Origin: Ruegeria atlantica | GTDB lineage: Bacteria > Pseudomonadota > Alphaproteobacteria > Rhodobacterales > Rhodobacteraceae | Direction: 5' to 3' | Length of the DNA stretch: 64,000 bases | Assembly (NCBI RefSeq): GCF_013032005.1 | Contig: NZ_WQBE01000016.1 | Span: 1-64,000 of the forward strand | Part shown: positions 17,267 to 25,879 of the stretch, one piece after another | Layout of the letters: each line of letters begins with the position of its first letter | Numbering within the stretch: the first letter of the stretch is position 1 | The notes under the pieces: generated by a model | The model's input: the letters and a program-made list of their open reading frames with translations, nothing else | Databases searched by the model: none | What the model was told of the DNA's origin: nothing | Made by a program: the position numbers and the translations under genes

Positions 17267-18337
17267 ATGTCTGAAACAAACCAAGGCACCCCGGAATTTG
17301 AAGCCGCAGCAAGCAGGGCGGAAACCGTCGCGGAGTTTGAGGATCACCGGCGCGGCGCACTGGGGAAGTTGCAGCACCTTCTCCATGTCAATCCGTCCTT
17401 TGTGCCACTTATTGTCTTAGTCGGAGCGATGTTGGTTTTTGGGCTGCTATTGGGTTCAAAATTTTTCTCGCCTTTCGCTATGACCTTGATCCTTCAACAG
17501 GTTCAGATCGTCGGCATCGTGGCAGCAGCACAGAGCCTTGTTATTCTGACCGCTGGCATCGATCTGAGTGTCGGTGCGATCATGGTTTTTTCTTCAGTTA
17601 TCATGGGTCAGTTCACCTTCCGATATGGCATTCCTGTGCCATTAGCCGTCATGTGCGGTCTGGCTGTCGGAACGATGATCGGAGCCCTCAACGGTTGGCT
17701 TGTCAGCCGCGTTAAACTCCCCCCTTTTATTGTCACACTTGGAATGTGGCAGATCGTTCTGGCAACCAATTTCCTGTATTCCGCAAACGAGACCATTCGT
17801 AGTCAGGACATAGAGGCAAACGCCCCCTTCCTTCAGTTTTTCGGCACAAAATTTAGCATCGGTGGAGCGACTTTTACAGTTGGCGTCATATTCATGCTCG
17901 TCTTGATTTTTGTGCTGGCCTATGCACTCAAACACACAGCTTGGGGCCGTCATGTCTATGCGGTGGGCGACGATCCAGAAGCGGCCGAACTGTCCGGTGT
18001 CAATGTCCACAAGACCTTGATGTCAGTTTATATGCTCTCCGGACTGATCTGCGCCTTCGCCGGCTGGGCTCTGATCGGCCGCATCGGCTCAGTCTCTCCA
18101 ACTTCTGGCCAACTGGCCAACATCGAAAGTATCACCGCGGTTGTGATCGGTGGCATCTCACTGTTCGGCGGGCGGGGATCCATTCTGGGATCGTTGTTCG
18201 GAGCACTGATCGTTGGCGTGTTTACTCTTGGGCTGAGGCTCTTGGGCGCAGATGCGCAGTGGACCTTCCTGCTCATCGGTCTCCTCATCATCGCAGCGGT
18301 CGCAGTCGACCAGTGGATTAGAAAGGTTTCGGGCTAA
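17267..18337 (+). CDS. frcC: Sugar ABC transporter permease (FrcC-like)
   Basis: A 356-residue inner-membrane permease of the RbsC/BPD_transp_2 family. An unusually long cytoplasmic N-terminus of about 40 residues is followed by eight to ten hydrophobic helices. LTAGIDLSVGAIMVFSSVIMG and the GRGSILGSLFGALIVGV segment are family hallmarks. The coupling motif region reads VYAVGDDPEAAELSGVNV. It follows frcB after a hairpin-containing gap and shares an A with the ATPase start (TAATG). Confidence 0.92.
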   Translation: MSETNQGTPEFEAAASRAETVAEFEDHRRGALGKLQHLLHVNPSFVPLIVLVGAMLVFGLLLGSKFFSPFAMTLILQQVQIVGIVAAAQSLVILTAGIDLSVGAIMVFSSVIMGQFTFRYGIPVPLAVMCGLAVGTMIGALNGWLVSRVKLPPFIVTLGMWQIVLATNFLYSANETIRSQDIEANAPFLQFFGTKFSIGGATFTVGVIFMLVLIFVLAYALKHTAWGRHVYAVGDDPEAAELSGVNVHKTLMSVYMLSGLICAFAGWALIGRIGSVSPTSGQLANIESITAVVIGGISLFGGRGSILGSLFGALIVGVFTLGLRLLGADAQWTFLLIGLLIIAAVAVDQWIRKVSG

Positions 18338-19119
18338 TGTCAGACACAACACCAATCGTCCAAGGCCGCGGAATCGTGAAGCGCTATGGCCACGTCACCG
18401 CCATCGACCATTCCGATTTTGAATTGCGTCAGGGAGAAATCCTTGCGGTCATTGGGGACAACGGCGCCGGAAAATCATCCATCGTCAAAGCGATCTGCGG
18501 AGCCACGATCCCGGATGAGGGCGAAATCCTCATCGAAGGCAAGAAGGTTAACTTTACCTCTCCGATCGACGCCCGGAACATGGGGATCGAGATCGTCTAT
18601 CAACAACTTGCCATGTCGCCCGCTCTGTCAATCGCGGACAATATGTTCATGGGTCGTGAGATCCGCAAACAGGGCTTCATGGGGCAATATCTGCGTCAAC
18701 TTGATCGACCCGCCATGGAAAAGTTCGCCCGTGAAAAACTGACCGAGCTTGGCCTCATGACCGTTCAGTCGATCAATCAAGCGGTTGAGACACTGTCGGG
18801 CGGTCAGCGCCAAGGTGTTGCCGTTGCGCGCGCCGCAGCCTTTGCGACCAAGTTCATCATCATGGACGAACCAACGGCTGCACTGGGGGTGAAAGAGAGT
18901 CGGAAAGTTCTCGAACTCATCCAGGATGTGCGCGCGCGTGGCATTCCGATCATACTTATCAGCCACAACATGCCGCATGTCTTCGAAGTCGCCGATCGCA
19001 TCCATGTGCACCGGCTGGGCAAAAGGCTCTGCACAATCGATCCCAAGGACTACACAATGTCCGATGCCGTGGCCTTCATGACTGGTGCCAAAGAGCCCCC
19101 GAAAGAGGACGCCGCGTGA
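18337..19119 (+). CDS. frcA: Sugar ABC transporter ATP-binding protein (FrcA-like)
   Basis: A 260-residue single-domain ATPase. Walker A GDNGAGKSS is at about residues 40-48, the signature LSGGQRQGVAVARA is at about 150-163 and Walker B FIIMDEPTAALG follows. Most ribose-class importers use a duplicated ATPase of about 500 residues. The half-size form is typical of the fructose FrcBCA system and supports that assignment. Its TGA overlaps the GTG start of the kinase gene. Confidence 0.93.
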   Translation: MSDTTPIVQGRGIVKRYGHVTAIDHSDFELRQGEILAVIGDNGAGKSSIVKAICGATIPDEGEILIEGKKVNFTSPIDARNMGIEIVYQQLAMSPALSIADNMFMGREIRKQGFMGQYLRQLDRPAMEKFAREKLTELGLMTVQSINQAVETLSGGQRQGVAVARAAAFATKFIIMDEPTAALGVKESRKVLELIQDVRARGIPIILISHNMPHVFEVADRIHVHRLGKRLCTIDPKDYTMSDAVAFMTGAKEPPKEDAA

Positions 19120-19787
19120 TCGGGCAGGACATAATACGCGTTTGCGACCTGATCTCGTCCCGGAGGCAAGTTGGGGTTCGGACGATTGTCGCAATCGCCG
19201 GCCCCCCTGCATCCGGCAAGTCGACGCTGGCAGATAACGTTGTGCAATCACTGAACGCACATCAGAGTTCTGCGGTTCCGTTAGCCACGCTGGTACCCAT
19301 GGACGGCTATCATCTGGACAATCGGGTACTTGAGACGCGTAGTTTGTTGGAAAAAAAAGGGACACCAGAAACCTTCGACGGAATTGGGTTTTGCAAGGCA
19401 ATCAGAGGACTGCAGTCGGCGCGACATGAGTCCTTTCACCCCAAATTCGACCGCCAAATGGATCTGGCCATTGCAGGCGCGATTGCTGTTCACCCAGAAA
19501 CTCCGACTATCGTCGTTGAGGGAAACTACCTTCTGATTGATAGCGACCCGTGGAGAACATTGGCAGATGTCTATGCCGCAACAGTATTTGTCAGCCCAAC
19601 TTTAGAGGAGCTTAAATGCAGGCTGCAAAGCCGCTGGATCAAGCATGGCTTTGACCCAAAATCCGCGCTGCAACGCGCCACAACGAATGATCTGCCCAAT
19701 GCTGAACTTGTCATCAGAGAGAGCAGGAAAGCCGATCTGACATTGAACCAGAATTACACCGAATTCGGTATGCGTTGCGCGTTTTGA
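19116..19787 (+). CDS. frcK: P-loop sugar/nucleoside kinase-like protein (FrcK-like)
   Basis: A 223-residue kinase of the pantothenate/uridine-kinase-like P-loop family. The P-loop is GPPASGKST (29-37) and PMDGYHLDN contains the conserved acidic residue and substrate-contact region. It starts with GTG overlapping the frcA stop. FrcK in Sinorhizobium has the same place and family, although its biochemical role is not firmly established. Phosphorylation of the imported sugar is the simplest role. A transaldolase-like gene 97 nt downstream would act on the phosphate product. Confidence 0.82.
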   Translation: MIGQDIIRVCDLISSRRQVGVRTIVAIAGPPASGKSTLADNVVQSLNAHQSSAVPLATLVPMDGYHLDNRVLETRSLLEKKGTPETFDGIGFCKAIRGLQSARHESFHPKFDRQMDLAIAGAIAVHPETPTIVVEGNYLLIDSDPWRTLADVYAATVFVSPTLEELKCRLQSRWIKHGFDPKSALQRATTNDLPNAELVIRESRKADLTLNQNYTEFGMRCAF

Positions 19788-19884
19788 TCCGGCTCATCCG
19801 ACGCAGAAGCGATCCGTTGATACTAACTCGTCCTGGCGTTTTTCAGTGCAATTAACATCATCCCATACACGATGAGGGAAGCTT

Positions 19885-20538
19885 ATGAAGTTCTTCGTGG
19901 ACACCGCAGAAGTAAACGACATCAAAGACCTGATAGACTTTGGGCTACTGGACGGTGTTACCACGAATCCAAGCCTGGTCGCCAAGTCTGGCCGCGATTT
20001 CAAAGAGGTCATTGCTGAAATTTGCACTCTGACAGATACGCCCGTATCGGCAGAAGTCGCAGCTTTAGATGCCGCAGGAATGATTGCGGAGGGAGAGTAC
20101 CTCTCGGCGATCGCAGACAACGTGGTTGTCAAACTGCCGCTGACCTTGGATGGCCTGAGAGCCAGTGCTCATTTCAAGAGGCAGGGTATTAGAACAAACG
20201 TCACGCTTTGCTTCACACCCAATCAGGCTCTTTTGGCGGCAAAGGCGGGCGCGACCTATGTATCACCTTTCGTTGGCAGATTGGATGACATCAATCTAGA
20301 CGGAGCCGATCTAATCCGTGATATCCGAAGCATCTTCGACACCTATTGTATTGAAACTGAAATCATTGCAGCATCCATCAGAAGCCCCAATCATATTACA
20401 GAGGCGGCCTTGGCCGGATCAGACATAGCCACGATCCCCCCGTCCGTTATCCGCAAATTAGTCAGGCATCCGCTAACCGACACCGGCATTGAGCAGTTTC
20501 TCAATGATTGGAAGTCGACCGGGCAATCGATTCTGTAA
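19885..20538 (+). CDS. Transaldolase / fructose-6-phosphate aldolase family protein
   Basis: A 217-residue class I aldolase of the short TalC/FsaA group. The Schiff-base lysine is K83 in NVVVKLPLT, and MKFFVDTA...[13 protein letters not shown] is the N-terminal signature. FsaA-type enzymes split fructose 6-phosphate into dihydroxyacetone and glyceraldehyde 3-phosphate, while TalC enzymes are true transaldolases. Telling them apart depends on one active-site residue that I cannot align safely here. Its place after the sugar ABC and kinase genes suggests that it feeds the imported sugar phosphate into glycolysis or the pentose phosphate pathway. Confidence 0.9.
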   Translation: MKFFVDTAEVNDIKDLIDFGLLDGVTTNPSLVAKSGRDFKEVIAEICTLTDTPVSAEVAALDAAGMIAEGEYLSAIADNVVVKLPLTLDGLRASAHFKRQGIRTNVTLCFTPNQALLAAKAGATYVSPFVGRLDDINLDGADLIRDIRSIFDTYCIETEIIAASIRSPNHITEAALAGSDIATIPPSVIRKLVRHPLTDTGIEQFLNDWKSTGQSIL

Positions 20539-20942
20539 TGGAGGGTCATTTTGCCTGAGACAGAAGGCACCGAACACTGAACGGCTGTGTGTCGGGGGAC
20601 TAAAACCTCAATGACAGGTTACCTTAAGTGATTAGAAAGTCGAGTTGTTCGGAAAATTACCGGCACTACGCTTCAGTGGTGGCATAAACACAACGGCAAC
20701 GATCTAAATCTTCAACGTCCGCTTTCTGAAGTGACGGGAGATTGTGGTGCGACCGCAGCAAAGGTCCACTTCCCGTGCTTTGCGCCATCTAAAGCATAGC
20801 TACACAGGTGGTTACACAAAGAACATGAGATGGCACGGGTGTCTCGCTGTTCGACCGTGCCAAACAATTTGTAGCAAGTTTAGAGAGCCAAATATCCTGT
20901 GTTACACTTTTGAGACTACTCCCCGAGAATTAGGAGGCCAAT
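20539..20942. other. Intergenic region before the bicupin gene
   Basis: About 400 bp with no supportable gene; the small frame from 20744 has no motif and ends inside the next gene. The last part holds AGGAGG just before the bicupin ATG. The cupin promoter should lie here. Confidence 0.4.
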
Positions 20943-22112
20943 ATGGTTAGTTCATCCAGGCGAGAATTCTTTAAAGCAGCCGCAGCAACGGGTCTCGGGG
21001 GAACTGCTGCGATGCAAGTTTCAGCCGCAGAGTTTCCATCGGGCCCATTTTGGAACAATGTTCCTGATCCAGAACTTTCCAAGCAAGAGCTTCCAAACTT
21101 CAAGTTTGAACTGGAAAAATCCAAAGGGCGTGAAGACGGTGGCAGTTTCGGAAAAGAAGCCACCGTGCGCCAACTTCCGGTTTCAACGGGAATCGCCGGT
21201 GTCTCAATGAAACTGGAACCCGGTGTCGCCCGTGAATTGCACTGGCACGCCACTGCTGCGGAATGGGCATTTGTCATGGAGGGGCGATGCCGGACGACAG
21301 TCATCAACCCGGCTGGAAAATCCGAAACGAACGATTTTGAACCAGGTGACGTATGGTATTTCCCGCGTGGTTACGGGCATTCCATACAGTGTCTGGGCAA
21401 CCAGCCTTGCCACTTCATTCTGATATTCGACAATGGGTATTTCTCTGAATTCGGTACATTCAGCATCACGGACTGGATTGGCCACGCGCCGAAAGACCTG
21501 TTGTCAAAATCCCTTGGCTTGCCCGCAGCAGCGTTTGACTCTTTTCCCAAGAGCGAAGTTTATTTCGTTCACGGCGACCCGCCGCCGGAAGAACCTGCTT
21601 TGCCTCATCAGGGGCATCTGGCAACACCTCGGAATACGCATAAATACAGGCTGCTCGACCAAGAGCCGAATTCTTCTTTCGCAGGCGGTCGAGAATGGCT
21701 GGTCAGCCAATCGGAATTCCCCATCTCAACCACGGTTACGGGCGTGGTTTTGGAACTTGAGCCTAAGGGGATGAGGGAGTTCCACTGGCACCCGAACGCG
21801 GATGAATGGCAATACGTAATGAGCGGTAGCATCGGAATTACCATATTTGGTGCAAACGGCCGCTTCGCCACAGAATCTCTGAACAAGGGGGATGTGGGAT
21901 ATATTCCTCAGGGTTATGGGCATTCGATTGAAAATGCTGGTGAGGGAAAAGCCCGAATACTGATCGCGTTTAACACCGGTGAGTATCAGGCAATCGACCT
22001 TTCAGAATGGATTGCAGGTAATCCCAACTACCTACTTGCCGCGCATTTTGATCAGAAACTGGATGTTGTCAAAAAGCTCCCGAAGCAGGACGTCTTCATC
22101 GCTCCAAGGTAG
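20943..22112 (+). CDS. Tat-exported bicupin, oxalate decarboxylase family
   Basis: A 389-residue two-domain cupin. SSRREFFKAAAATG is a twin-arginine signal. Domain 1 has Mn ligands H100, H102, E107 and H146. Domain 2 has H281, H283, E288 and H327. Both metal sites therefore look complete, and the spacing matches OxdC. The lid over the N-terminal site, SENS in decarboxylases, reads SEFG (168-171). The lid glutamate needed for decarboxylation is kept, but the rest of the loop differs. Oxalate decarboxylase (oxalate to formate and CO2) in the periplasm is likely. Oxidase activity or another small acid remains possible. Confidence 0.86.
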   Translation: MVSSSRREFFKAAAATGLGGTAAMQVSAAEFPSGPFWNNVPDPELSKQELPNFKFELEKSKGREDGGSFGKEATVRQLPVSTGIAGVSMKLEPGVARELHWHATAAEWAFVMEGRCRTTVINPAGKSETNDFEPGDVWYFPRGYGHSIQCLGNQPCHFILIFDNGYFSEFGTFSITDWIGHAPKDLLSKSLGLPAAAFDSFPKSEVYFVHGDPPPEEPALPHQGHLATPRNTHKYRLLDQEPNSSFAGGREWLVSQSEFPISTTVTGVVLELEPKGMREFHWHPNADEWQYVMSGSIGITIFGANGRFATESLNKGDVGYIPQGYGHSIENAGEGKARILIAFNTGEYQAIDLSEWIAGNPNYLLAAHFDQKLDVVKKLPKQDVFIAPR

Positions 22113-22141
22113 GTACAAGGCAAACGTACAATGGCGGCATA

Positions 22142-23083
22142 CTAAGACTTGAACTTGCCAATGATCAGCGCCGCGACGATCAGAATAAGCGCAAGGATGT
22201 CATTCGCCTGTAGTCGCTCTCCAAGAAACGCAATGCCGATGAAAACGCCTACCAGCGTGATCAGATAACCGGAAAGGGCAGTAAAGGTCGGGCCGGTTCG
22301 ACCAACCATATAGATGAACAGAACATAGGCTATGCCGCCACAAAAGACGCCTAGGCCTGCCAGCGCTGTTACACTTTGCCACGACGGGTCCGGCTTCCAC
22401 GCGGAACTGAGGATCAACGTCAAAATCACCAGTACTGCGGACGCGATCATAAAGACGTTTCGCATCGCAAGAACAGGTGGCACGTTTGACAGATGTTTCA
22501 TCATGATCAGGCTTGCCGAGAAACTCAGTGCGCCGCCCAGGATCGCCAGTTCGCCGATTATGTCCGCCAGCCAGCTGCCTTTGATACTTGGAACGATCAG
22601 AACCAGAATCCCTACAAAGCCGACAGCGACACTCAGCGCTGCGATCAAACTCCAATGCTCGTCTTTCACGAAAAACGGGGCCAGTATCAGGGTAAAGATT
22701 GGCACTGTGGCAAGGAGGATGGCAGCAATACTGCTGTCGACGTGTTGCTGCCCCCAGGGGATCAGAAAGCACGGCAAGATTGCTTCAGCTACCGCGATTG
22801 CACAGTAAAGCGACCAAGGCTGTCTGCCGACTTTTATCGAAGATCCCGCTGAACGTCCGTACGTCACAGCGGCGATGATCGTCAGGGTGACAAATCCGAT
22901 CAGCACCCGCCCGGTCGCCACGACCAACGGCGAAAAACTCTGAATGGCCAGTTCGTTCAGAACAAACTGGGACCCCCAAATCAGACTGATCCCGACCAAT
23001 AACAGATAGTCGAGGGCAACAGGCCTGTTCATGACGAATGCGCTTTTTCGAACACGTGACTCACCACAAAAACATGAAGTCAA
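22142..23083 (-). CDS. EamA/DMT-superfamily transporter
   Basis: A 313-residue inner-membrane protein with about ten helices in two EamA repeats; YLLLVGISLIWGSQFVLNELAI is the N-terminal signature. It is probably an exporter of amino acids or other metabolites. It is divergent from the methyltransferase at 23174 and convergent with the bicupin. The true start may be the Met about 18 residues in (MNRPVALDYL), because the sequence before it is charged and not conserved. Confidence 0.88.
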   Translation of the reverse strand: MTSCFCGESRVRKSAFVMNRPVALDYLLLVGISLIWGSQFVLNELAIQSFSPLVVATGRVLIGFVTLTIIAAVTYGRSAGSSIKVGRQPWSLYCAIAVAEAILPCFLIPWGQQHVDSSIAAILLATVPIFTLILAPFFVKDEHWSLIAALSVAVGFVGILVLIVPSIKGSWLADIIGELAILGGALSFSASLIMMKHLSNVPPVLAMRNVFMIASAVLVILTLILSSAWKPDPSWQSVTALAGLGVFCGGIAYVLFIYMVGRTGPTFTALSGYLITLVGVFIGIAFLGERLQANDILALILIVAALIIGKFKS

Positions 23084-23173
23084 TCAATCCTACCACAAGC
23101 AGGTAGACCGTGCGCCCGGGTATTAACATGCGTGAATACAGTGTATTTTCTGGATAGAAATGGGAGGCACCAG

Positions 23174-23962
23174 ATGTACGAAGATCTATTACCTCACACA
23201 TTGCCGACTGAGGCCGAGCGGCTTGATCGCATGTCACATGCGCACGACCCCGATACCTTTGCAACAATTGAAAGACTGAACCTTCCAGAGAATGCGCATT
23301 GTCTGGATATAGGTGCCGGGCGCGGAAGCGTCGCGATCTGGCTGGCCGAGACATTGCCCCACGCAAAAGTCATCGCCAGCGATCTGGACGTGTCGTCCGT
23401 GAAAGAAAACACCTTACCCAACATAGCCCTAGAGGAGATCGATCTGCGAGCCGATGAGCTTGGTTCAGAATTGTATGATCTGGTTCACTGTCGCGCGGTG
23501 TTGTGCTTTTTACCGACCCGAACAGAGGTTTTGTCAGCGATCCTGAAGTCGCTCAAACCCGGCGGCGCATTTGTTGTTACTGAAATGGATTTCAGGCGAG
23601 TTGCTTCCGGTCCGAGCCGTTTTTGGGCTACGTTCTGGACCGCGTATCTCGAATTCACCGCATCTCAAGGGTGGAATTTAGAATTTGGTGCAACGTTGCC
23701 GGGCTTTCTTGCCAATACGGGCTTTACGGAAATTGATGCACGGCACATCCAGCCCATTTTAAATCTCTCCGGAAATACCGCAGGAGCGGCTGAAGCGCAG
23801 ACCTGGTCACTAACATTGGCAACATTGGCGCCTAAATTGATCGGTGGCGGTTTTATGACCGAAGGCATGCTGACCGAAGCACTTTCGATCATCCGTAACC
23901 CCGAAGCTTGGACGGCCGGACCAGGCTTCATGGTCACCAGTGCGCGGCGACCGATGACCTAA
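23174..23962 (+). CDS. Class I SAM-dependent methyltransferase
   Basis: A 262-residue Rossmann-fold methyltransferase. Motif I is CLDIGAGRGSVAIWLA (about 46-61), the acidic ribose-binding residue falls in ASDLDVS, and motif post-I/IV covers YDLVHCRAVLCFL. I chose the ATG at 23174 because GGGAGG ends 6 nt upstream; an in-frame ATG at 23132 lacks one. The substrate is unknown. The C-terminal half resembles the UbiE/Coq5-like and antibiotic O-methyltransferase groups only loosely. Confidence 0.88.
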   Translation: MYEDLLPHTLPTEAERLDRMSHAHDPDTFATIERLNLPENAHCLDIGAGRGSVAIWLAETLPHAKVIASDLDVSSVKENTLPNIALEEIDLRADELGSELYDLVHCRAVLCFLPTRTEVLSAILKSLKPGGAFVVTEMDFRRVASGPSRFWATFWTAYLEFTASQGWNLEFGATLPGFLANTGFTEIDARHIQPILNLSGNTAGAAEAQTWSLTLATLAPKLIGGGFMTEGMLTEALSIIRNPEAWTAGPGFMVTSARRPMT

Positions 23963-24290
23963 CCCGAGGGGCAACTTATCCTCGGCAAGAAACACTTGTG
24001 GATGTCTGCTATTTTGAAGCAAGCGCCATTCGTGCAATATGCAGAATGTGGTACTTAGGGCTCAGGGCGGCCATCAGAGCCAGTGCAGCATTGCCCCCTG
24101 CCCCACATCACACAGGCCGTACGGACGGCCCAATCCGGTCACTCAGTGAGGTGCATAGTTGCTGCGCGCGCAGCCCGCTTTGCTGACTTTCACTGCACGT
24201 GCGAATTATGAAAGCACCAAACTCACAGATCACGGACAAATCTTGGTTATGGCTTCCGATTGCAAACTCAGCCAGCTATGACCTGGTGGT
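23963..24290. other. Intergenic gap between convergent genes
   Basis: About 330 bp between the methyltransferase stop and the thioesterase stop. I see no gene and no strong hairpin. Confidence 0.4.
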
Positions 24291-24695
24291 TTAACCTTTC
24301 CAATCCAGAGTGAGTTGCGTTTGGGTCACGATCGCCGCAGTACGGCCATCGGGTCGGGAAATCGTGGTCTGCCAAATCATTGTTTTTCGACCGCGATGCA
24401 GGGGAATACAGGTCAAAGTGATCTCGTCGCCAATCCGCACAGATCGGATGAAGTTCGTCTTGCTCTCCAGGGTTGTTGTACTGGCATCTTTGTCAAGGTT
24501 CACTGCCGCAGCTACTCCTCCTATGGAGTCTGCCGCCCCCATGATCGCACCACCATGCATCACCCCGTTTCGGTTGCCCATGTCTTCTCGGACGAGCAGT
24601 TTCGCCACCACCTCCTCCACTGAAACGGACACCAGTTCGAGGCCCAGAGATTGGGAGTAAGGTGGTAACCAGTGCTGGATGTTTTTGTTATGCAT
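24291..24695 (-). CDS. PaaI-family hotdog-fold thioesterase
   Basis: A 134-residue single hotdog domain. NGVMHGGAIMGAADSIGGVA is the PaaI signature, with the nucleophile-positioning His-Gly-Gly and the Asp of AADS. It likely hydrolyses an acyl-CoA or aryl-CoA thioester in the cytoplasm. The 5' end overlaps the upstream extension of the opposite-strand frame, but the real + strand gene starts at 24831. The intervening 135 bp hold the divergent promoters. Confidence 0.88.
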   Translation of the reverse strand: MHNKNIQHWLPPYSQSLGLELVSVSVEEVVAKLLVREDMGNRNGVMHGGAIMGAADSIGGVAAAVNLDKDASTTTLESKTNFIRSVRIGDEITLTCIPLHRGRKTMIWQTTISRPDGRTAAIVTQTQLTLDWKG

Positions 24696-24830
24696 GTACG
24701 ATTTTACTCATGGGCGAATACATCTGTGTTCCTTGGTGTCCGAACTAGAGTACCCACCACCATTTTACCTGCGGGCGGAATACACTTATTCTCGTGGTGT
24801 ATTCAAAATCGAATTGTAGGAGAAGTTACC

Positions 24831-25193
24831 GTGTCCGTCCCGCAGATTGTAACTGTCGTTGGCTATATGACGATCCTAGAATCACATGCAGCGGCATTTA
24901 GAGAAAATTGTTCCAAAATGATTGAACTGCGTAGGCTAGAACCCGGCCATTTGGCGTCAGCCTACAGTTTCGGTGCCGGTGGAAAAGTTGTATCCCGCGA
25001 AGACTATGACAACGCCGATGCAGTGATCCGCCATATGGAATTGGGCAACCACATCTTTGAGCTCACGCAACAGCTGGTCGAGATCACCGGGGTCGAATTA
25101 CATGGCCCGCAAGCGGAGCTTGAAAAGCTGGGCGATCTGTTCAATGGGATGTCTCCCGCAATCTTTGACACCGAGTTTGGATTTCGCCGGTAG
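24831..25193 (+). CDS. ABM-like (antibiotic biosynthesis monooxygenase fold) protein
   Basis: A 120-residue protein with a ferredoxin-like ABM pattern: strand, then helix FRENCSKMIELRRLEPGHLA, strand ASAYSFG, and REDYDNADAVIRHMELGNH with the conserved acidic/aromatic and His region. The start is GTG with GGAGAAG 6 nt upstream, which is more credible than the ATG at 24672, whose added 53 residues are atypical. Members act as cofactor-free monooxygenases or have unknown roles. It is followed on the same strand by a GMC dehydrogenase pair. Confidence 0.72.
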   Translation: MSVPQIVTVVGYMTILESHAAAFRENCSKMIELRRLEPGHLASAYSFGAGGKVVSREDYDNADAVIRHMELGNHIFELTQQLVEITGVELHGPQAELEKLGDLFNGMSPAIFDTEFGFRR

Positions 25194-25285
25194 TTAGACG
25201 TGTATGACTGATTGAACGGAAACTGATAAGGTGGGCCCAGCCAGGTGATCAGGGCATCTGTTTGCAATAGGTGGAGACAGGTCGA

Positions 25286-25837
25286 ATGATGGGAAGACGA
25301 CGCTTTTTGACTCGTGTGATCCCGACAACGTTCTGGGCAAACATCGTAATGCGCAGCCTTTCCATAAACGCGGAGGCAAAGACCGTCGAAAACACAAGCT
25401 ACAAGGTACTCACGGCAGCCGAAGTAGAGACTCTGGCTGCCTGGTGTGCGGCGATCGTGTCCGGCGCAGACCAGGCCGGGGTCGCTAGGTTTGTCGACGA
25501 AAACCTCGCAGGAGATCAGGCCACGTCCTTGTTACTTCTCAGATACCTCGATGCCAGCGACATGGCAGGATTTTACCGCAATGGGATCTTGGGCATTGAA
25601 AAAGAATGCATGCACCGGTTTGGTTTGTCCTTTGCACGGGCGGATGCCGGTAAGCAACTGGAATTGGTTGAGGCTGCGATAGCCTCGAAGATGCAAGTTT
25701 GGACCGATCCAGATCCGAGTTTCTTTTATTTCATTTCACGCAGCGACGCGGTGGATGTTGTTTATGGCACGCAGGCGGGATTTGCGGATCTGAATATTCC
25801 TTATCTCGCGCATATTCCGCCACCCCGGCCTTGGTAG
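25286..25837 (+). CDS. Gluconate 2-dehydrogenase subunit 3-like small subunit
   Basis: A 183-residue protein with a twin-arginine-like start (GRRRFLTR) and hydrophobic segment, then the gluconate_2-dh3 pattern TAAEVETLAAWCAAIVSGADQAGVARFVDENL. In known enzymes this gamma subunit pairs with a GMC flavoprotein and helps export it through the Tat path. The GMC gene starts 42 nt downstream. I start at ATG 25286 because GGAGA lies 8 nt upstream; GTG at 25271 is an alternative. No cytochrome c subunit gene is nearby. Confidence 0.82.
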   Translation: MMGRRRFLTRVIPTTFWANIVMRSLSINAEAKTVENTSYKVLTAAEVETLAAWCAAIVSGADQAGVARFVDENLAGDQATSLLLLRYLDASDMAGFYRNGILGIEKECMHRFGLSFARADAGKQLELVEAAIASKMQVWTDPDPSFFYFISRSDAVDVVYGTQAGFADLNIPYLAHIPPPRPW

Positions 25838-25879
25838 CAATTCTGCTAACCTAGGAGAAACCCAAAACACAGAGAACCA

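Noticed and set aside
18628-19401. 257-residue minus-strand frame
   Set aside because: It is antisense to frcA and frcK, which have clear catalytic motifs.
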